The position numbers were made by a program, and so were the translations under genes. Below, one piece after another: positions 12,049 through 23,077 of a DNA stretch of 64,000 bases (position 1 is the stretch's first letter; every line of letters begins with the position of its first letter). The stretch comes from Stenocarpella maydis (lineage: Eukaryota > Ascomycota > Sordariomycetes > Diaporthales > Diaporthaceae), in assembly GCA_002270565.1 (NCBI GenBank), contig NQMI01000033.1:124001-188000 (forward strand), given 5' to 3'. Below the pieces are notes generated by a model that was not told the origin of the DNA, did no database searches, and saw nothing but the letters and a program-made list of their open reading frames with translations.

Positions 12049-13195
12049 ATGACGAAAGAAAAAAAGTCAAGGCATGCCGTCATCAAAGGCAGGCAATTAG
12101 GCCTGTACAGAAGCTGGGACGATTGCGAAGCGCAGGTCCGTGGCTACTCAGGCGCCATGTTCATGGGCTTCTTTTCGCGTCAGGAAGCCGTCGAGTGGGA
12201 TCGGGAGAACACAGGAGAATCCGTGCTAGACTGTTCGCAACGTCCACTGGCAATCGCACCGGCACAGGTTTCCGTGCCAACACAACACCCATCAGCCTGT
12301 TACTGCGCCAGCCAACAAAAATCACGAAAAACATCAACGGACTCTCAGCCATACCGTCCCCATCCATCATGCTCAGTAACCGTGCCAACGCCAATACCTG
12401 CGTGTTCTATGCAGTAGCACGAGGACGTCAACCAGGCATCTACGACAACTGGAGCAAGTGTTGGGCGCAGGTGTCCGCCATTTCCAATGCCAGATACAAG
12501 AAGTTCTCCAATCTTACGGATGCAACCGAGTTTCTGGCCGTCTACGGAGGCGGTGCTCACTTCTCTCTGTTCACTTCAGAAACCTTCGAACTGGACGATA
12601 CGGCGTCTTTCGGCGATGAGTGGGCTCGTCTCTCCCAGTCACAGGGTTGGAAACGCGGAACCATGCAATACAGCGAACAGCGGGCACACGCTCTCAGGAA
12701 CGAGCTGCAGACACACTTCTTCGCTTCTCCTTCCCGTGCGCTCCCCGCCATAAAGAACGAGGAAAGTGAGGAAGAGGTTATCGATGTCAAGTCCCTCGCT
12801 GAGTCCGACTGTCAGCACCACGAGGCAGCCATGGAGCTCCATGGCTCCCAGTCGATGTGCCATGCCGTGGGCAAACGCCAAGGTGAAACCGTAGGATAGT
12901 GCAAAAGGATTCTCAACCAGATCCTTGTCAACATCGTCGACTTGATTGATGTCTACCGCAACGGCAAGATGTCTGTGCGAGTATGGACCGACTTTGAGGC
13001 GTTCAAGACATACACGTTGAACTCGTCAGGGGGGGGGGGGACAAGACTATTCCTGCAAAATTGGCTCAGAGAGACCCGCTCTTAAAGTGCTTCCTGCAGA
13101 ATTTCCGCAAGCCTCGAGGCCGTCGCGACGGTGATATTGGTGGCGGCGCTGTGTTCAAGAAGAGGGCTCTATCCGAAGAAGACAGCGATATGTAG
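12049..13195 (+). pseudogene. Broken gene with two RNase H1 N-terminal (viroplasmin-like) modules
   Basis: Two copies of the small RNA/DNA-hybrid-binding module of RNase H1 and caulimovirus viroplasmin are visible. The first, from the ATG at 12049, reads RHAVIKGRQLGLYRSWDDC and AQVRGYSGAMFMGFFSRQEA. The second, near 12400-12540, reads FYAVARGRQPGIYDNWSKC and ARYKKFSNLTDATEF. They lie in different frames. A candidate 89-nt intron (about 12222-12310, weak donor GTGCTA) would join them, otherwise there is a frameshift. A conserved-looking region follows (DDTASFGDEWARLSQSQGW and TMQYSEQRAHALRNELQTHF). An in-frame TAG stands at 12897-12899. The same frame continues with CKRILNQILVNIVDLID, then a run of 12 G at 13029-13040 shifts the frame before a C-terminal tail ending at the TAG at 13193. 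No RNase H catalytic domain is present. The stop suits a CAG-to-TAG change. The G run could be a sequencing error. Confidence 0.7.
13029..13040 (+). repeat. Poly-G run of 12
   Basis: Twelve consecutive G inside the broken RNase H1-module gene. A run of 10 or 13 would restore the downstream frame (DKTIPAKLAQRDPLLKCF), so the run length decides whether this part is readable. Confidence 0.9.
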
Positions 13196-14434
13196 GTTGA
13201 CCAGCATCGAAACAAGAGGATTATTCTCAGTTAGATTGATTATGAGGCTCCTTTTTGGACGACTTCCAGCCACTCTTTCTCGTATTAATCTCTCTTACTC
13301 GCCTGTCACCCTCTTCAAGCTTTGTCACATTTATTCGGTGTCCAACTCTCACCTTTGTACATAATTAGTTTGTTCTGAAATTACTTCATGGTCTGAAATG
13401 AAACTAGCTGAATGCCCAGGTGCTTATTTTTTCGTACTCTAAGGCTTGGGTAGATGCTCTCGGTTTCCACATCGGTCCAATCTCTTCTGACAAGGCCAAG
13501 ATTGAACCTGTTACTATTGATTCACAACCCCCCCCCCCCGTTGGTACATAGTGCAATAGAGTCCCAAACGGACCGCAAGCCCAGCCAGGGTAGGTAGAAC
13601 AATTCTTGCGATGCATAGGACGATATAAGCCATTCTTTTTTAGGGGTACTGGAGCGACCAGAATCTTTAAGCTTCAACGAGTATTAAGTATCTGTGCAAG
13701 GCTCATCGTTGCTAGAGGTGTGGCAATGCGGTGCACATTTTGATTTCGTAGTTCTTAGTACCACGGCTTCGTTGGTAACGGGACTGTAAGAGTCCTTCGC
13801 AGTTGGCTGTGCCTGCGCTGAAGATTGCCCGGGCATGGGGCCATCAAAAGCAAAACTCACATCAGCAACACTCATTCACTTCTGTGATTCGTGGTTATGA
13901 GTTCTTATTTCGGGTATCGCTAATTCTGCATAGACTATTTGGTTAGTATCTCTGATGAATTTGTGCTATAGAATAGCATTCAGTTCAGCGTGTGTTTCGG
14001 CAGGGTCGCAGTATGGTGCTCTGAGGCGAATTGGGACGATTGACAATGGTCTGGACAACTTTGTATTGAATTAAGTTGGGCTTCTGTAAGCCCTCCTTAT
14101 ATACCCTCCGACGTCGTCTCACCCCTGGGCACGCTGCGGTAGGCTCTGGTGCAAATTTGCAAATGCCGGAAAATTCGCCCTTCCAACACACCATCTTTGG
14201 TTCCAAGCAGCCAGCCAACCATAGCCCTAGCAATGCCCAAATTAAGTACATACAAACTTCAGAAATCAGGCTATCCAATGCACTAAGTCATATACTTTTT
14301 GGGTAAGAAATAAGGGTAATGCAGAGGTCTGAATTAAGGTGCAAATGCAGGCCAAAATAATCGACTCACGGCCACCAAACTCATCTTGCGTCACGCACGC
14401 ACTGGGCGTACTTAGCGAAAATCGCCTGACTCGC
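13196..14434. other. Gene-poor stretch with a poly-C run
   Basis: About 1.2 kb with only short, unsupported frames. A run of exactly 12 C lies at 13528-13539, about 490 bp after the poly-G run of the same length. No RNA gene or mobile element recognised. Confidence 0.4.
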
Positions 14435-14509
14435 AAGTCTAGGGTAACTCCTTGCTAGAAAGTCTAGGGTAACTCCTTACAACGAAGTCTAGGGTAACTC
14501 CTTGCACGG
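14435..14509 (+). repeat. 25-bp tandem repeat, three copies
   Basis: Three units start at 14435, 14460 and 14485 with an exact 25-bp period. The first 19 bases, AAGTCTAGGGTAACTCCTT, are identical in all three, while the last six diverge. The core TAGGGTAA resembles fungal telomeric TTAGGG, but there is no longer telomere-like array. Confidence 0.9.
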
Positions 14510-15232
14510 AGTACCAACGCCCTGCTGAGCGGTTCCGTTTAACAGTATCAAAGGTTGGGCTGTGCATAATGCAACACGCTAACGCCTGGGAGCCCACTAC
14601 GCTGGCTCAGCGCGGCGTGGGCGGAAGTGCACACTAGGCTAAAGATTCTGAGCACGCGGGCATCACTTATCAGATGGCCCCCGAGTTAATCATTACTCAG
14701 ACCGTTTGTGTGACAGTAGTAGTCATTCCCGTTTGCCTAATAAAGAAGCCTGCCAACTCTGAAGCTTGTATTCATAGAGCTATCTGGTCCTCAAGCTGTA
14801 GCTGGTTTCGTTCTTAATCCCGTCACAATTCCTTCCAAAAAAAAATAAGAAAAAGCTCCGGCGGTCCCATCATACAGTCGTAAATGCTCAAAGACCCAGC
14901 GTTAGATTAGAAAGACAATACCAATTAACAATAGCTACTAATAATATACTATATGCTAGCCTCGCGATGAGGCTAGTTGAGACTGACTTCAAGCCGCGCG
15001 TAAACTGGAATTTATACCGGCGAACAGTCATACGGCCAAAAAAAACGAAATCTGGTCTCTATCTAATTTATAAAATGGTCGGGAGGGAGCGAAGCCCTCC
15101 CCAGCTTCCATTCGCAACACACACACACACACACGCACACGGCCAAGCTTGCGAAACAAGCCTTTGCCAAGAGTAAGCCCATCCCAGCCAGAAGCCAGAT
15201 GCACAGCTGATAACTCAAATAGACCTCTCAAA
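14510..15232. other. Gene-poor stretch with a dinucleotide repeat
   Basis: No gene recognised. An (AC)n microsatellite, interrupted once by G, spans 15117-15140. The sequence just before 15233 could be a leader for a short open frame. Confidence 0.4.
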
Positions 15233-15580
15233 ATGGCGATATTTAAGGTCCCCACGTTAAAGACTTCGAGGACAAAATCTCACAACTTTCAGAGGAAGCA
15301 AAGAGGGTCTACAGCTGTAGAAGAGGTTGGTAGCGATATTCATAAGCATCATGGGCCACGCAAAGAGGTCAAGATTGATATCACTAGTGACCTTGAACAA
15401 ATCAACTACAAGTTGCCTTTCTATGACATCCGCTCCAAGGCGACCAGCTGGTCAGATACAGACTCTGATAGATATGGTCTCCTCCACATGTATCAGCCAG
15501 GTTTTCCGTGTTACTCTTGGCACCCACGAGTGTTGAACAACAGCGTTCATTACTGTCTCGTCAACAATCCACACCCGTAG
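15233..15580 (+). CDS. Doubtful small open frame, 115 aa
   Basis: An ATG at 15233 opens MAIFKVPTLKTSRTKSHNF and continues to a stop at 15578. The first half is basic, the second half richer in aromatic residues and ending in YCLVNNPHP. No signal peptide, membrane segment or known domain. It is listed because it is the longest ATG-started frame in a gene-poor region, but it may be chance. Confidence 0.2.
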   Translation: MAIFKVPTLKTSRTKSHNFQRKQRGSTAVEEVGSDIHKHHGPRKEVKIDITSDLEQINYKLPFYDIRSKATSWSDTDSDRYGLLHMYQPGFPCYSWHPRVLNNSVHYCLVNNPHP

Positions 15581-15680
15581 GTCATTCACACCGATCGCAC
15601 TGCAGGCAGACAACGATTACCTGAGGCTGACAGAGTAGCCTAATGATACATTCTGGATCATCAGAATCTATGAATTATTA

Positions 15681-16392
15681 TCATTCAGGATAGCGAAGCG
15701 CATAGGGAAGCTCGCAGACCCTCAGAAGCAGACGAAGCCTGCTCATGAACCGCTCATTAGCACGAGGATGCCGACAGCAATGTGTGAGAATCCTTGGGTA
15801 CAAATCCACTTACAGCAAGCTGCCCAAGATTCCAGACAAACCGGCATACCAGTCGGCGAATGTATCCTTCCGGCCGGCCTTGACGCCAGCCAATGCTCCA
15901 AGCAAGCCGAGACATACTGTCGGACCGACGATGATGACTCCTTCAACAGCGAGCCTCCCGCCCGGCCAAGTTCTTTTGCGCAAAATTCTGTCTTTAGTCA
16001 TCCAGACAAGTACTGCGGCGCTCTGACATCGATCCCATGGTGATTAGTCGCTGACAGACGCAAAAGCCTGCTATGAAAGAGTTGTTGGCAGCTCTCGAGG
16101 TCCAACTCACCGGCGTGACACTCGGTGCTAGGCACCTCCTATCTGGCTTCTGTTCCTGCTGAACGTAAAGGATCAAATCGAGGATAATGAGAACGCTAGC
16201 GGAGATGGTGCTGAGCCAGATGATATACCAGCCGCCGTAGAACTAAAGGTTCTGGCCATATCTGTCAAAGTAGCTTCGCTGTGGTCTGTAAGGAAACAAT
16301 TTGAATTGCCATCTGCCCCTGTACAGACCAGGCATGGATGAATACGTCTGACGTGCGGCATTGCGTTCGGCCCAATGGGCTTGCTGGACCAT
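15681..16392 (-). pseudogene. Small multi-pass membrane protein gene interrupted by one stop
   Basis: Three exons, 16392-16111, 16022-15814 and 15738-15681, have good splice sites (GTGAGT...GTCAG, then GTAAGT...GCAG with branch-like CTAAT) and matching phases, which would give 182 codons. The N-terminus (MVQQAHWAERNAARQTYSS, GLYRGRWQFKLFPYRPQRSY) looks conserved. Hydrophobic segments follow: FYGGWYIIWLSTISASVLII (exon 1) and VEGVIIVGPTVCLGLLGAL (exon 2). Codon 50, at 16245-16243, is TAG between GQNL and FYGGW, where CAG would fit. All other frame and splicing features look intact, so this is either a recently silenced gene, a truncated allele, or a sequencing error. I do not recognise the family. 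An upstream 5' exon is possible because a stop lies shortly before the chosen ATG. Confidence 0.55.
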
Positions 16393-18301
16393 GATTTCAG
16401 GAGTATAATCCGGGATGCGTGACAATTATGTTTAGGTCTACAGGTTGCAGTGGCCGGAGCACGTAACAAATTGGAATTCCGTCAGGAATTCGACTGATCA
16501 GAAACCTTGATAACTGCCACTCAGAGGCTACTCTTGCTTTTAAGAGGATATCTTCTGTTTTTGAACAGCACGTGTGATGTTCACAGCCGTATTGATTACC
16601 GAGGCCTCGCTGGCCCTGGCTTTGGGAGCCATGGCTGAGTCACGCAAGATTTTGTAGGATCCCAAGGCCACCAGAAACTCCTGTTTCCTGCAGAGCCGCA
16701 CCAGCCACTGCACCAGATAAGCATCTTGCAGCCGCAAGAGCAGTGTGCCTAGCTCTTGGGAGCATTTGCACACTTGTAGCTAAGCTGATCAGCCAGGCAC
16801 CATCCTGTGGGTTAGTTGATTCAGCCTAGCCTCCCGGACCCTGGTATTTTCAAACTAAAGGTGAAAGCTGCGTGAATACGTTACCTGACTTTTGGTGATG
16901 AGCAAGCCGCTAATAAGGTGAAACTTGGTTGTGCCTACCTAGGTATCTGTCAATAGGTAGCTACTTCAGCACGTTCTGAGGCTAGAACCGCCCCATGCAA
17001 TAGTTTTTCCTCATTCACCCTAATGCAGATTAGGCTAGTATTTAGTAAAGGCCATGCAGATAATAAAATTCAATGCAAACATATCCTGTCTAAAGAAAAA
17101 TAGGTTTAATGTGTTGGTCACAATTAGAACCGGCGGTGTCCGCTCTACGCACGTTGGCTGCAGGTGAGCGAACTGGACTACAAAACCCACAGTGAGTTGG
17201 CGGGACCCCTTTCCTTGTGTTGGTATCTCTCAGGTCTAAGAATTTAGAAGAACTTCGGTGTCTGAAGCGGGGATCCATCCCCCACTCCAACTGCCAGATA
17301 CTAAACTAAAACTCTCACTCCCGGGAAGACAATACCGCCCGGGCGGCAAGTAACGAAATGGTCGCCGAGATGCAGCTCAAGGCGGATTTGCCCACCTGGC
17401 CACAGCTGTAACCAGCCCCTGAGGGTGAATATTGGCACTTCCACGTTGCGATTGCACGAAGGGCAGGCAGCAGCTGGAAATGGAGTGGTGACAGCGTCAG
17501 CCTTTACTGAGGCTAGCGCCAACAGTGTGGGCGTTCACTGACCTGAATGAGGAGGGTGCGCAAGGTGCCGCTGCGGAGAGCAAAAATATGCCACAAATAG
17601 CGAGCATGAAGGCCTAATCATCAAGTAGACGTCGCGGACGAGGCGGGCATCCAGAGGATGGCGGACCATGCTGTCAAAAGTCCAGTTGTATCAATAATGC
17701 TATGAAGAGCGGAGTAAGCTACCTACAGGGTCTTTTTAGAGCCGCCCATCCTGGATATAAATAGCCCGCGTAATAACCTACTTGAGCTATTCTGGACGGC
17801 ACAAGGATGCCGGGTTTGCGTAATGGCTTGTAGATGAAGATGAAGATGAATACGGTGATGAGTTTGATACAACCCCAATGGACAGATCTCGGCTGGGATG
17901 ATCTCTTTACTATCAGTTTGCCTTTTAGCAGTCCTGTCGCGACGTAGGAGACGATCTATTGCTGGCACTGGGGACGGCTTCGTGCAGCATCCACGTCCGG
18001 GTCCGATGGTTGATGGAGTTCATCCAATAACGGGTGCAATTACAACTGATCTCTACTAAGAAATTAACTGGTTTGAAGCTGTCGACGAACTTTCCATGTT
18101 CTTGGTCAGTTGCAGAAGGAATATATAGATCTATTTGGTCTTATACAAAGAAATGCCATGGTCAGAAGCCAGCTATGTACACTGGAGTATTAAATTTCTA
18201 GTCTTGCCGATTAATATTAAGGTGCTGTGAGTGCCAAACTTCCAATATCTACACGCTTGTTGTTCATTCTTCCCGACGTGTTCTTGTTGAGGCGATAGTC
18301 G
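16393..18301. other. Gene-poor stretch
   Basis: About 1.9 kb without a convincing gene. A minus-strand frame at 17301-17522 has some Cys/Trp-rich coding character (PAAACPSCNRNVEVPIF) but no start, domain or partner exon. One TACCTAGGTA palindrome at 16936-16945. Confidence 0.35.
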
Positions 18302-19735
18302 TCACAGGGATGCCCTCCTCAGGTCTTCGTCTATCAAAGTAATAGACTCCAAGACTTGTATTGGTGGAAGACGCAATTCACTGCTGTCCACCGTCTGTCC
18401 CTCCATCTGAGGTTTCGATGAGCTTTTCGAAGCCGCATCTTCCCCGACCATCCCAAACTCCAACGACGATGGTGTCCCAATAGGGGACTCCTCTTCGACT
18501 CCGCCCCTGAATGGATTTTGCTGGAGTGGCGAGGTCCTCAATGTGTAATGTCTTTGCAGTCCTACAGAATCGCGTTTCCTCTGTAGCTGTACGGAGACTA
18601 GCTCCGGCTCATGGTCCTTGTCTGTCGTTTCCGGCTGCAGGAAAGGATCCCGTTGCCTTGCCGGGAGATCTGAACTAGATGCCGGCAGTCGAGCTGATGA
18701 ATTATTCTTGCTATCACTATCATATGGTCCAGACGCATTGATTGAGGCTGTTTGTGTAATCATGGACGACAGTCGTGAGATGGAGCGCCGCATGCTGCCA
18801 TGTTTTGAATTGTTGCGAAAGCTACTGGCTTCGACAGGAAGTGGCACACTCATCCTGTGTACCGTTTGTTGTATCACCGGTTCAGGACTCATAAGTTCCA
18901 TCTCGGTATCCCAAGATGCACCCGTGGCGGCCCATGAGAAAGGTATTTTTGTGTTTGACTTTGAGGGCTCTGAGCTAGCCCATATCTCGGTAGTCACAAC
19001 ACATTCCACAGGAGGTCCGCGGTGGCGGCTCTCCATGTTAATTGTCCCCTTTTCATCGGCAATATCGTGTGCATGTTGTCTTTTGGATATTTTCCTGAGA
19101 TTATACCTCGAGAGAAGGGCGAATATGGCAATAAACGCGATCACACCACCCGACACGCCGGCGACGAGAGCTGCAGGGAACGCGGTCGACCTGTCAGTGA
19201 TAGCTCCTTGCGCAGACCCTGGTGAGGCCAATGGAGTCGCTGTCACTGTATCTGTTGGAAGCGAAGGAAATGCTGTCGCGGTTCCGACAACTGGAGACTG
19301 GAAATCCGAACCGACGAATATACTCGGAACGAGTGGGTTGTTCGCTGGATTCAAAGTAGCCGCTGCCCTGGTCGGGAGCGATTCAATAAAGGACGCTCGA
19401 GATGAAGTCCTGGACAATAAGACCGGTGTTGGCAGGATGGGTTGAGGGGGGATGCTTGCTATACGTTCTTCTGAAGGTGATGATACCAATTCCGGCGGCG
19501 GGACCACCGGGCTGAAAGTGCTTGCTGGAGGGGGCGGAGACGCTCTGACAGTCTCCGGTGCTGAGGTTGCGCTGTCGGGTGAAGGAGATGTGGGTTGAGG
19601 AGCAACGCTGTCGGAAGCGGTGGGTGAAGTCCTGTCACGGTCGTCATCGGCTCTTTCCACGATGCTCTTGATACCATTGACACCACCACAGTTGATTCCG
19701 TCGCGATCATCACAGAACTTCGGTCGATGCGACAT
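18302..19735 (-). CDS. Single-pass membrane protein with Ser/Pro-rich ectodomain
   Basis: One open frame of 477 aa from the ATG at 19735. Residues 35-185 are rich in Ser, Pro and Thr, as in O-glycosylated fungal wall or sensor proteins. One hydrophobic helix (PAALVAGVSGGVIAFIAIFA, about 187-206) is followed by basic residues (SRYNLRKISKRQ), which suggests the C-terminus is cytoplasmic. The tail of about 265 residues carries many Ser/Thr, as in signalling receptors such as the Wsc/Mid2-type sensors, but no Wsc cysteine domain is present. The N-terminus (FCDDRDGINCGGVNGIKSI) lacks a signal peptide, so an upstream exon encoding one may be missing from this model. Function is not assigned beyond membrane topology. 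Confidence 0.7.
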   Translation of the reverse strand: MSHRPKFCDDRDGINCGGVNGIKSIVERADDDRDRTSPTASDSVAPQPTSPSPDSATSAPETVRASPPPPASTFSPVVPPPELVSSPSEERIASIPPQPILPTPVLLSRTSSRASFIESLPTRAAATLNPANNPLVPSIFVGSDFQSPVVGTATAFPSLPTDTVTATPLASPGSAQGAITDRSTAFPAALVAGVSGGVIAFIAIFALLSRYNLRKISKRQHAHDIADEKGTINMESRHRGPPVECVVTTEIWASSEPSKSNTKIPFSWAATGASWDTEMELMSPEPVIQQTVHRMSVPLPVEASSFRNNSKHGSMRRSISRLSSMITQTASINASGPYDSDSKNNSSARLPASSSDLPARQRDPFLQPETTDKDHEPELVSVQLQRKRDSVGLQRHYTLRTSPLQQNPFRGGVEEESPIGTPSSLEFGMVGEDAASKSSSKPQMEGQTVDSSELRLPPIQVLESITLIDEDLRRASL

Positions 19736-22700
19736 TTTGGCCGACTTCTTCGATGGTCAGATGGGTCAACGTAAGGAGCGTATTACTGAGATCAGTCTCC
19801 AGGACCGATATAGTAGCATATTAACTTCGTGAAGACTCGTGCAGCGTAAGCATTCATCTAGGAGAGAAAGCTAAGTTCGAAATCATCCGGGCACGAGCTT
19901 GGGAGCGTAAGAGACATATGGCCCCGTGAACTGACGTCGAATTTAGCCTCTTGGTGATTCAGGACCGTCAATGTCTCTGGTCGAAACCTGATCAAAGTTG
20001 CACACAAACAAAGCTACCCCTTCAGGTTTGATCTTGCGACCTAGGGCAGAAGTATGTGATGCTTCAATTGGTGTCGATCCCACAAAGACGTGGGCTTTAC
20101 TTCTCTCTCCATGCATTTACGCACACAACCAGCCTGGGGTACAACGCCACCTTGGCAGTCTATCTCAATATGCCGGCTTGGAGAGAAACCCTGTCATCAT
20201 ATGGAGCAGGTTCAGATCAGTGGGGACTGCGTGTTTCCTGTCATCCTGTCTCATTGTCTGAATTGACAGGCGGGCGGACACTCCGCATCAGCTGTCACAC
20301 CTGTTCTTACTTGGATCATCCCAAAAGAAAGACAAGATCCGGCCCATCTTATTGATGGGAATAGCAGCTACCTCACGTCCAAACTCTATTCGAACCAGTC
20401 GCGTCACAGGGACAGTTGCAGTGTACAACGATGCGGTAGCTCCCGTTATAACCAGGGTGTGTGGTTCTCGTCGTTTCGGTCTGTCTAGTCTCGTGTCCTT
20501 GCCAAATCAGAGCAGCAAGACTCTGCAGGGGTTGGCGCTGAATGATGCGATACGACTTGAAGATCACGCACGGCTAGACCAACTGATGCCGAGTTCAGTG
20601 TGTCAGAGCCTTGGACGATCTACAGCCGACACAAAAGGTCGCACTCCTGGACGAGGGTTGGAATTTTGATCAGAAGAGTGTTCAATCTACCACAAGGACG
20701 CAAGTCGGCGGCCATCGCATAGCATCGCCTGCTTTTGTGCTTTCAAATACTGATCTATGTTTTAGTCCCAAGATCAAACGTCCAGTGACAGAAGGTCAAG
20801 AAAGCATAATGCATGCCGTCTGAATGTTGCACTGTCCTATCGAGGGAAACATTTCTGAGCCCCTCATCCGTGATCATAGTACCAAAAATGCTCCCTGCAA
20901 TTCATCCGAAGGACCGTGTTCAGCCAGCGTCGGGACGATCCTTTTAGGGATGCTGATAGAGGTCTTTACGAAACCTGTATCTCAGGGAGACCCTGTCTTC
21001 AGCATAGCACGCGATGGTGAATATTTGCCTGCATTCCTGGTTCAGCGTGACTTTAGATTTGGTTGCGTATCTCAATGGGTGCCGGGGAGGTCCCAGTACC
21101 TCCGTAATCAGGTCTCATCAGCCCTAGAAGCCAATTCTATGTATTTGGGGGACCGACTTACAGAACGATTTGCCTACCCACCTACTCTTATCAATGGCTG
21201 TTCATATGATGGCACGCGATACGATTAGTGAGGATTAGAGATCAGCCTGGCTTCTCAGGGCCTCGAAATTGTGGCAATATTTCATGCCATCGCTTCTGCA
21301 TGAATGTTTTGGAAGGTCTACGGTTACACGCACATCTGAAACTCCAACAAATGTAGGAGTCATTGGCTAATGCGGAGTTTTGCGATGCCGCTTGTCCCCA
21401 CCCCCCTCCCCCGGCCTTTGGTGTGGAGTGGACAGGCTTTCTGCCCAGATTATCACTCCAGGGTGTAAACAATGAGACCTAGGCATGGAAAAGCTTATAT
21501 CCATTGCTGTTTTGATTAATATATTTGCAAGCCCGGCCAGGGTTTGAGCGACCAATCGCTTTTATCTGTCGTGCATGGCACAGGCATGATGCCATGCCGA
21601 TCCGTGGCAATGGTGGGTCTTGCCATGTGAGTCTTGAAGTTTATTTTGCTAACCCAGAATATCGGGACTACATATTCATACTCGGCCGACCTCCTACTTA
21701 ACTTGGTGCCACCGAAGAACCGAGTCTCGTTCGCCCGACGGGCCTTATCCTTCTTTGACCTCTGTCCACCTACCAAATCGACCATGGTTGGCTTCGAGTC
21801 CGCCCACCGGATGAGAGCGGTGCCGGTCGCTCACGGGGCCCTGGGGAGGCCATCGAATGGGAGAGAATTATGTGGTGGTTTCTGGGGAGGCATGTGGCTG
21901 GGATGGCGGCCGGGGTGGGAGCATCCGAAGTAGTGTATTTCAGGAGGTGGTGGCGGCCTGGGCAACATGCACACAGATAGATACTGACTCGCCTGGTTCG
22001 ATCGCGGCGGACCACAGCGAAGCAAGAATGTCTGCTCTTTGGAATCTATCAGGTCATAAACTCCTTCCCCTACACGCGGACCAATTCCTTTGGCATGCAG
22101 GCATGATTGTTGTCAGTTCCCTAGTACATGTGCTGTCGTAATTGTCGATACTTGCAAATGCCATGGATTTCCTTCCCTCAGAACTCGGCAACGTCCTCGG
22201 TGATCCTGCGGTGGCCAAAGGGCAGTTCCATGGGCTGTGGAGACAACCTGCCTGTGACACCGCCTGGGCAATCCCACTGTCGACGAAAGCCTTGAAGCTT
22301 CTTGCTGCCCCAAATCCGAATGAGATAATGTTACAAAGAAGTAAACGCCTCCATTGCGAGGTTGGTGGTCAAAGCTCGTTGCTGGCCAGGCTCGGCTCCC
22401 GAGGCAAGAATCTGGGAGTTGTGTTGCCTCAAGAAATCGCAAACTTTTGTGTTCCCAACACCATCAAGCGCAAACATTTCGGCTGGAAGCTTGCCCGATG
22501 CACAACAATCAAGACGGTTAGTGTCAGCTGCACCATCTATCCCCACTCGGGATACCTGTTGCCCCGTAACATGCCTCGTAGATATAAGTTCTTCAGGCCC
22601 TATTTCCGAACTGCTTTAGCAGCACTTGAGCGCCTGGGAATCCTTGGTCTACTCTATCAACCGCCACTAATAATAGCAGAAAAATCGAGTTGGGTCAGCC

Positions 22701-23077
22701 GGACAACTGACCTCTAGAGGCGATGTCACCGCCGCGTGCTGGCGTGCCTGGCCTGCCCCGCAATCTCATGGGTCCTGGCATGGCCTCTCCACAGTCTCGG
22801 GACAGCTTCCTCCGGTGGTCAGCCAACGTGCAGGGTTCGGATGGAAGAATTGAAGCCGCTATGGGGGTTGGCCAAAGACAAAATGCCCCTTCTTGACAGG
22901 TAGATAGGCCACCTCATGACGTCGCATGAGGTCTACGGCCAACATGATAAATGCGTGCGTCGCGCCCGCTTCCGCGGCCGGAGCCGTCGGAGGAGGTGGT
23001 ATGTAGAAGGCCAGACGTCCCACGCCACACACCCAAGCCATCGCGAGGGTGAGCCACCACGAGCTGCTTCAGTGACG
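19736..23077. other. 3.3-kb gene-poor stretch
   Basis: The longest frames here (plus strand 20824-21228 and 22142-22717) begin at non-ATG codons or show no domain, signal or conserved pattern, so I do not call them. The right end holds the promoter of the GH35 gene. No mobile element or RNA gene is recognised. Confidence 0.35.

Noticed and set aside
14435..14509. CRISPR-like array
   Set aside because: Only three units with six-base variable parts in a eukaryotic genome; it is a short tandem repeat.
14435..14509. Internal telomere tract
   Set aside because: The core TAGGGTAA occurs once per 25-bp unit; there are no contiguous TTAGGG repeats.
15768..16043. Plus-strand Cys-containing frame that looked like a CFEM-type secreted protein
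   Set aside because: No signal peptide and too few cysteines. The minus strand there carries a better-supported three-exon membrane protein.
20824..21228. 134-codon plus-strand frame
   Set aside because: Non-ATG start, no domain, and no neighbouring exon signals. Treated as chance.
22142..22717. 191-codon plus-strand frame
   Set aside because: Starts at a non-ATG codon and shows no domain, signal or conserved pattern. Region looks non-coding.
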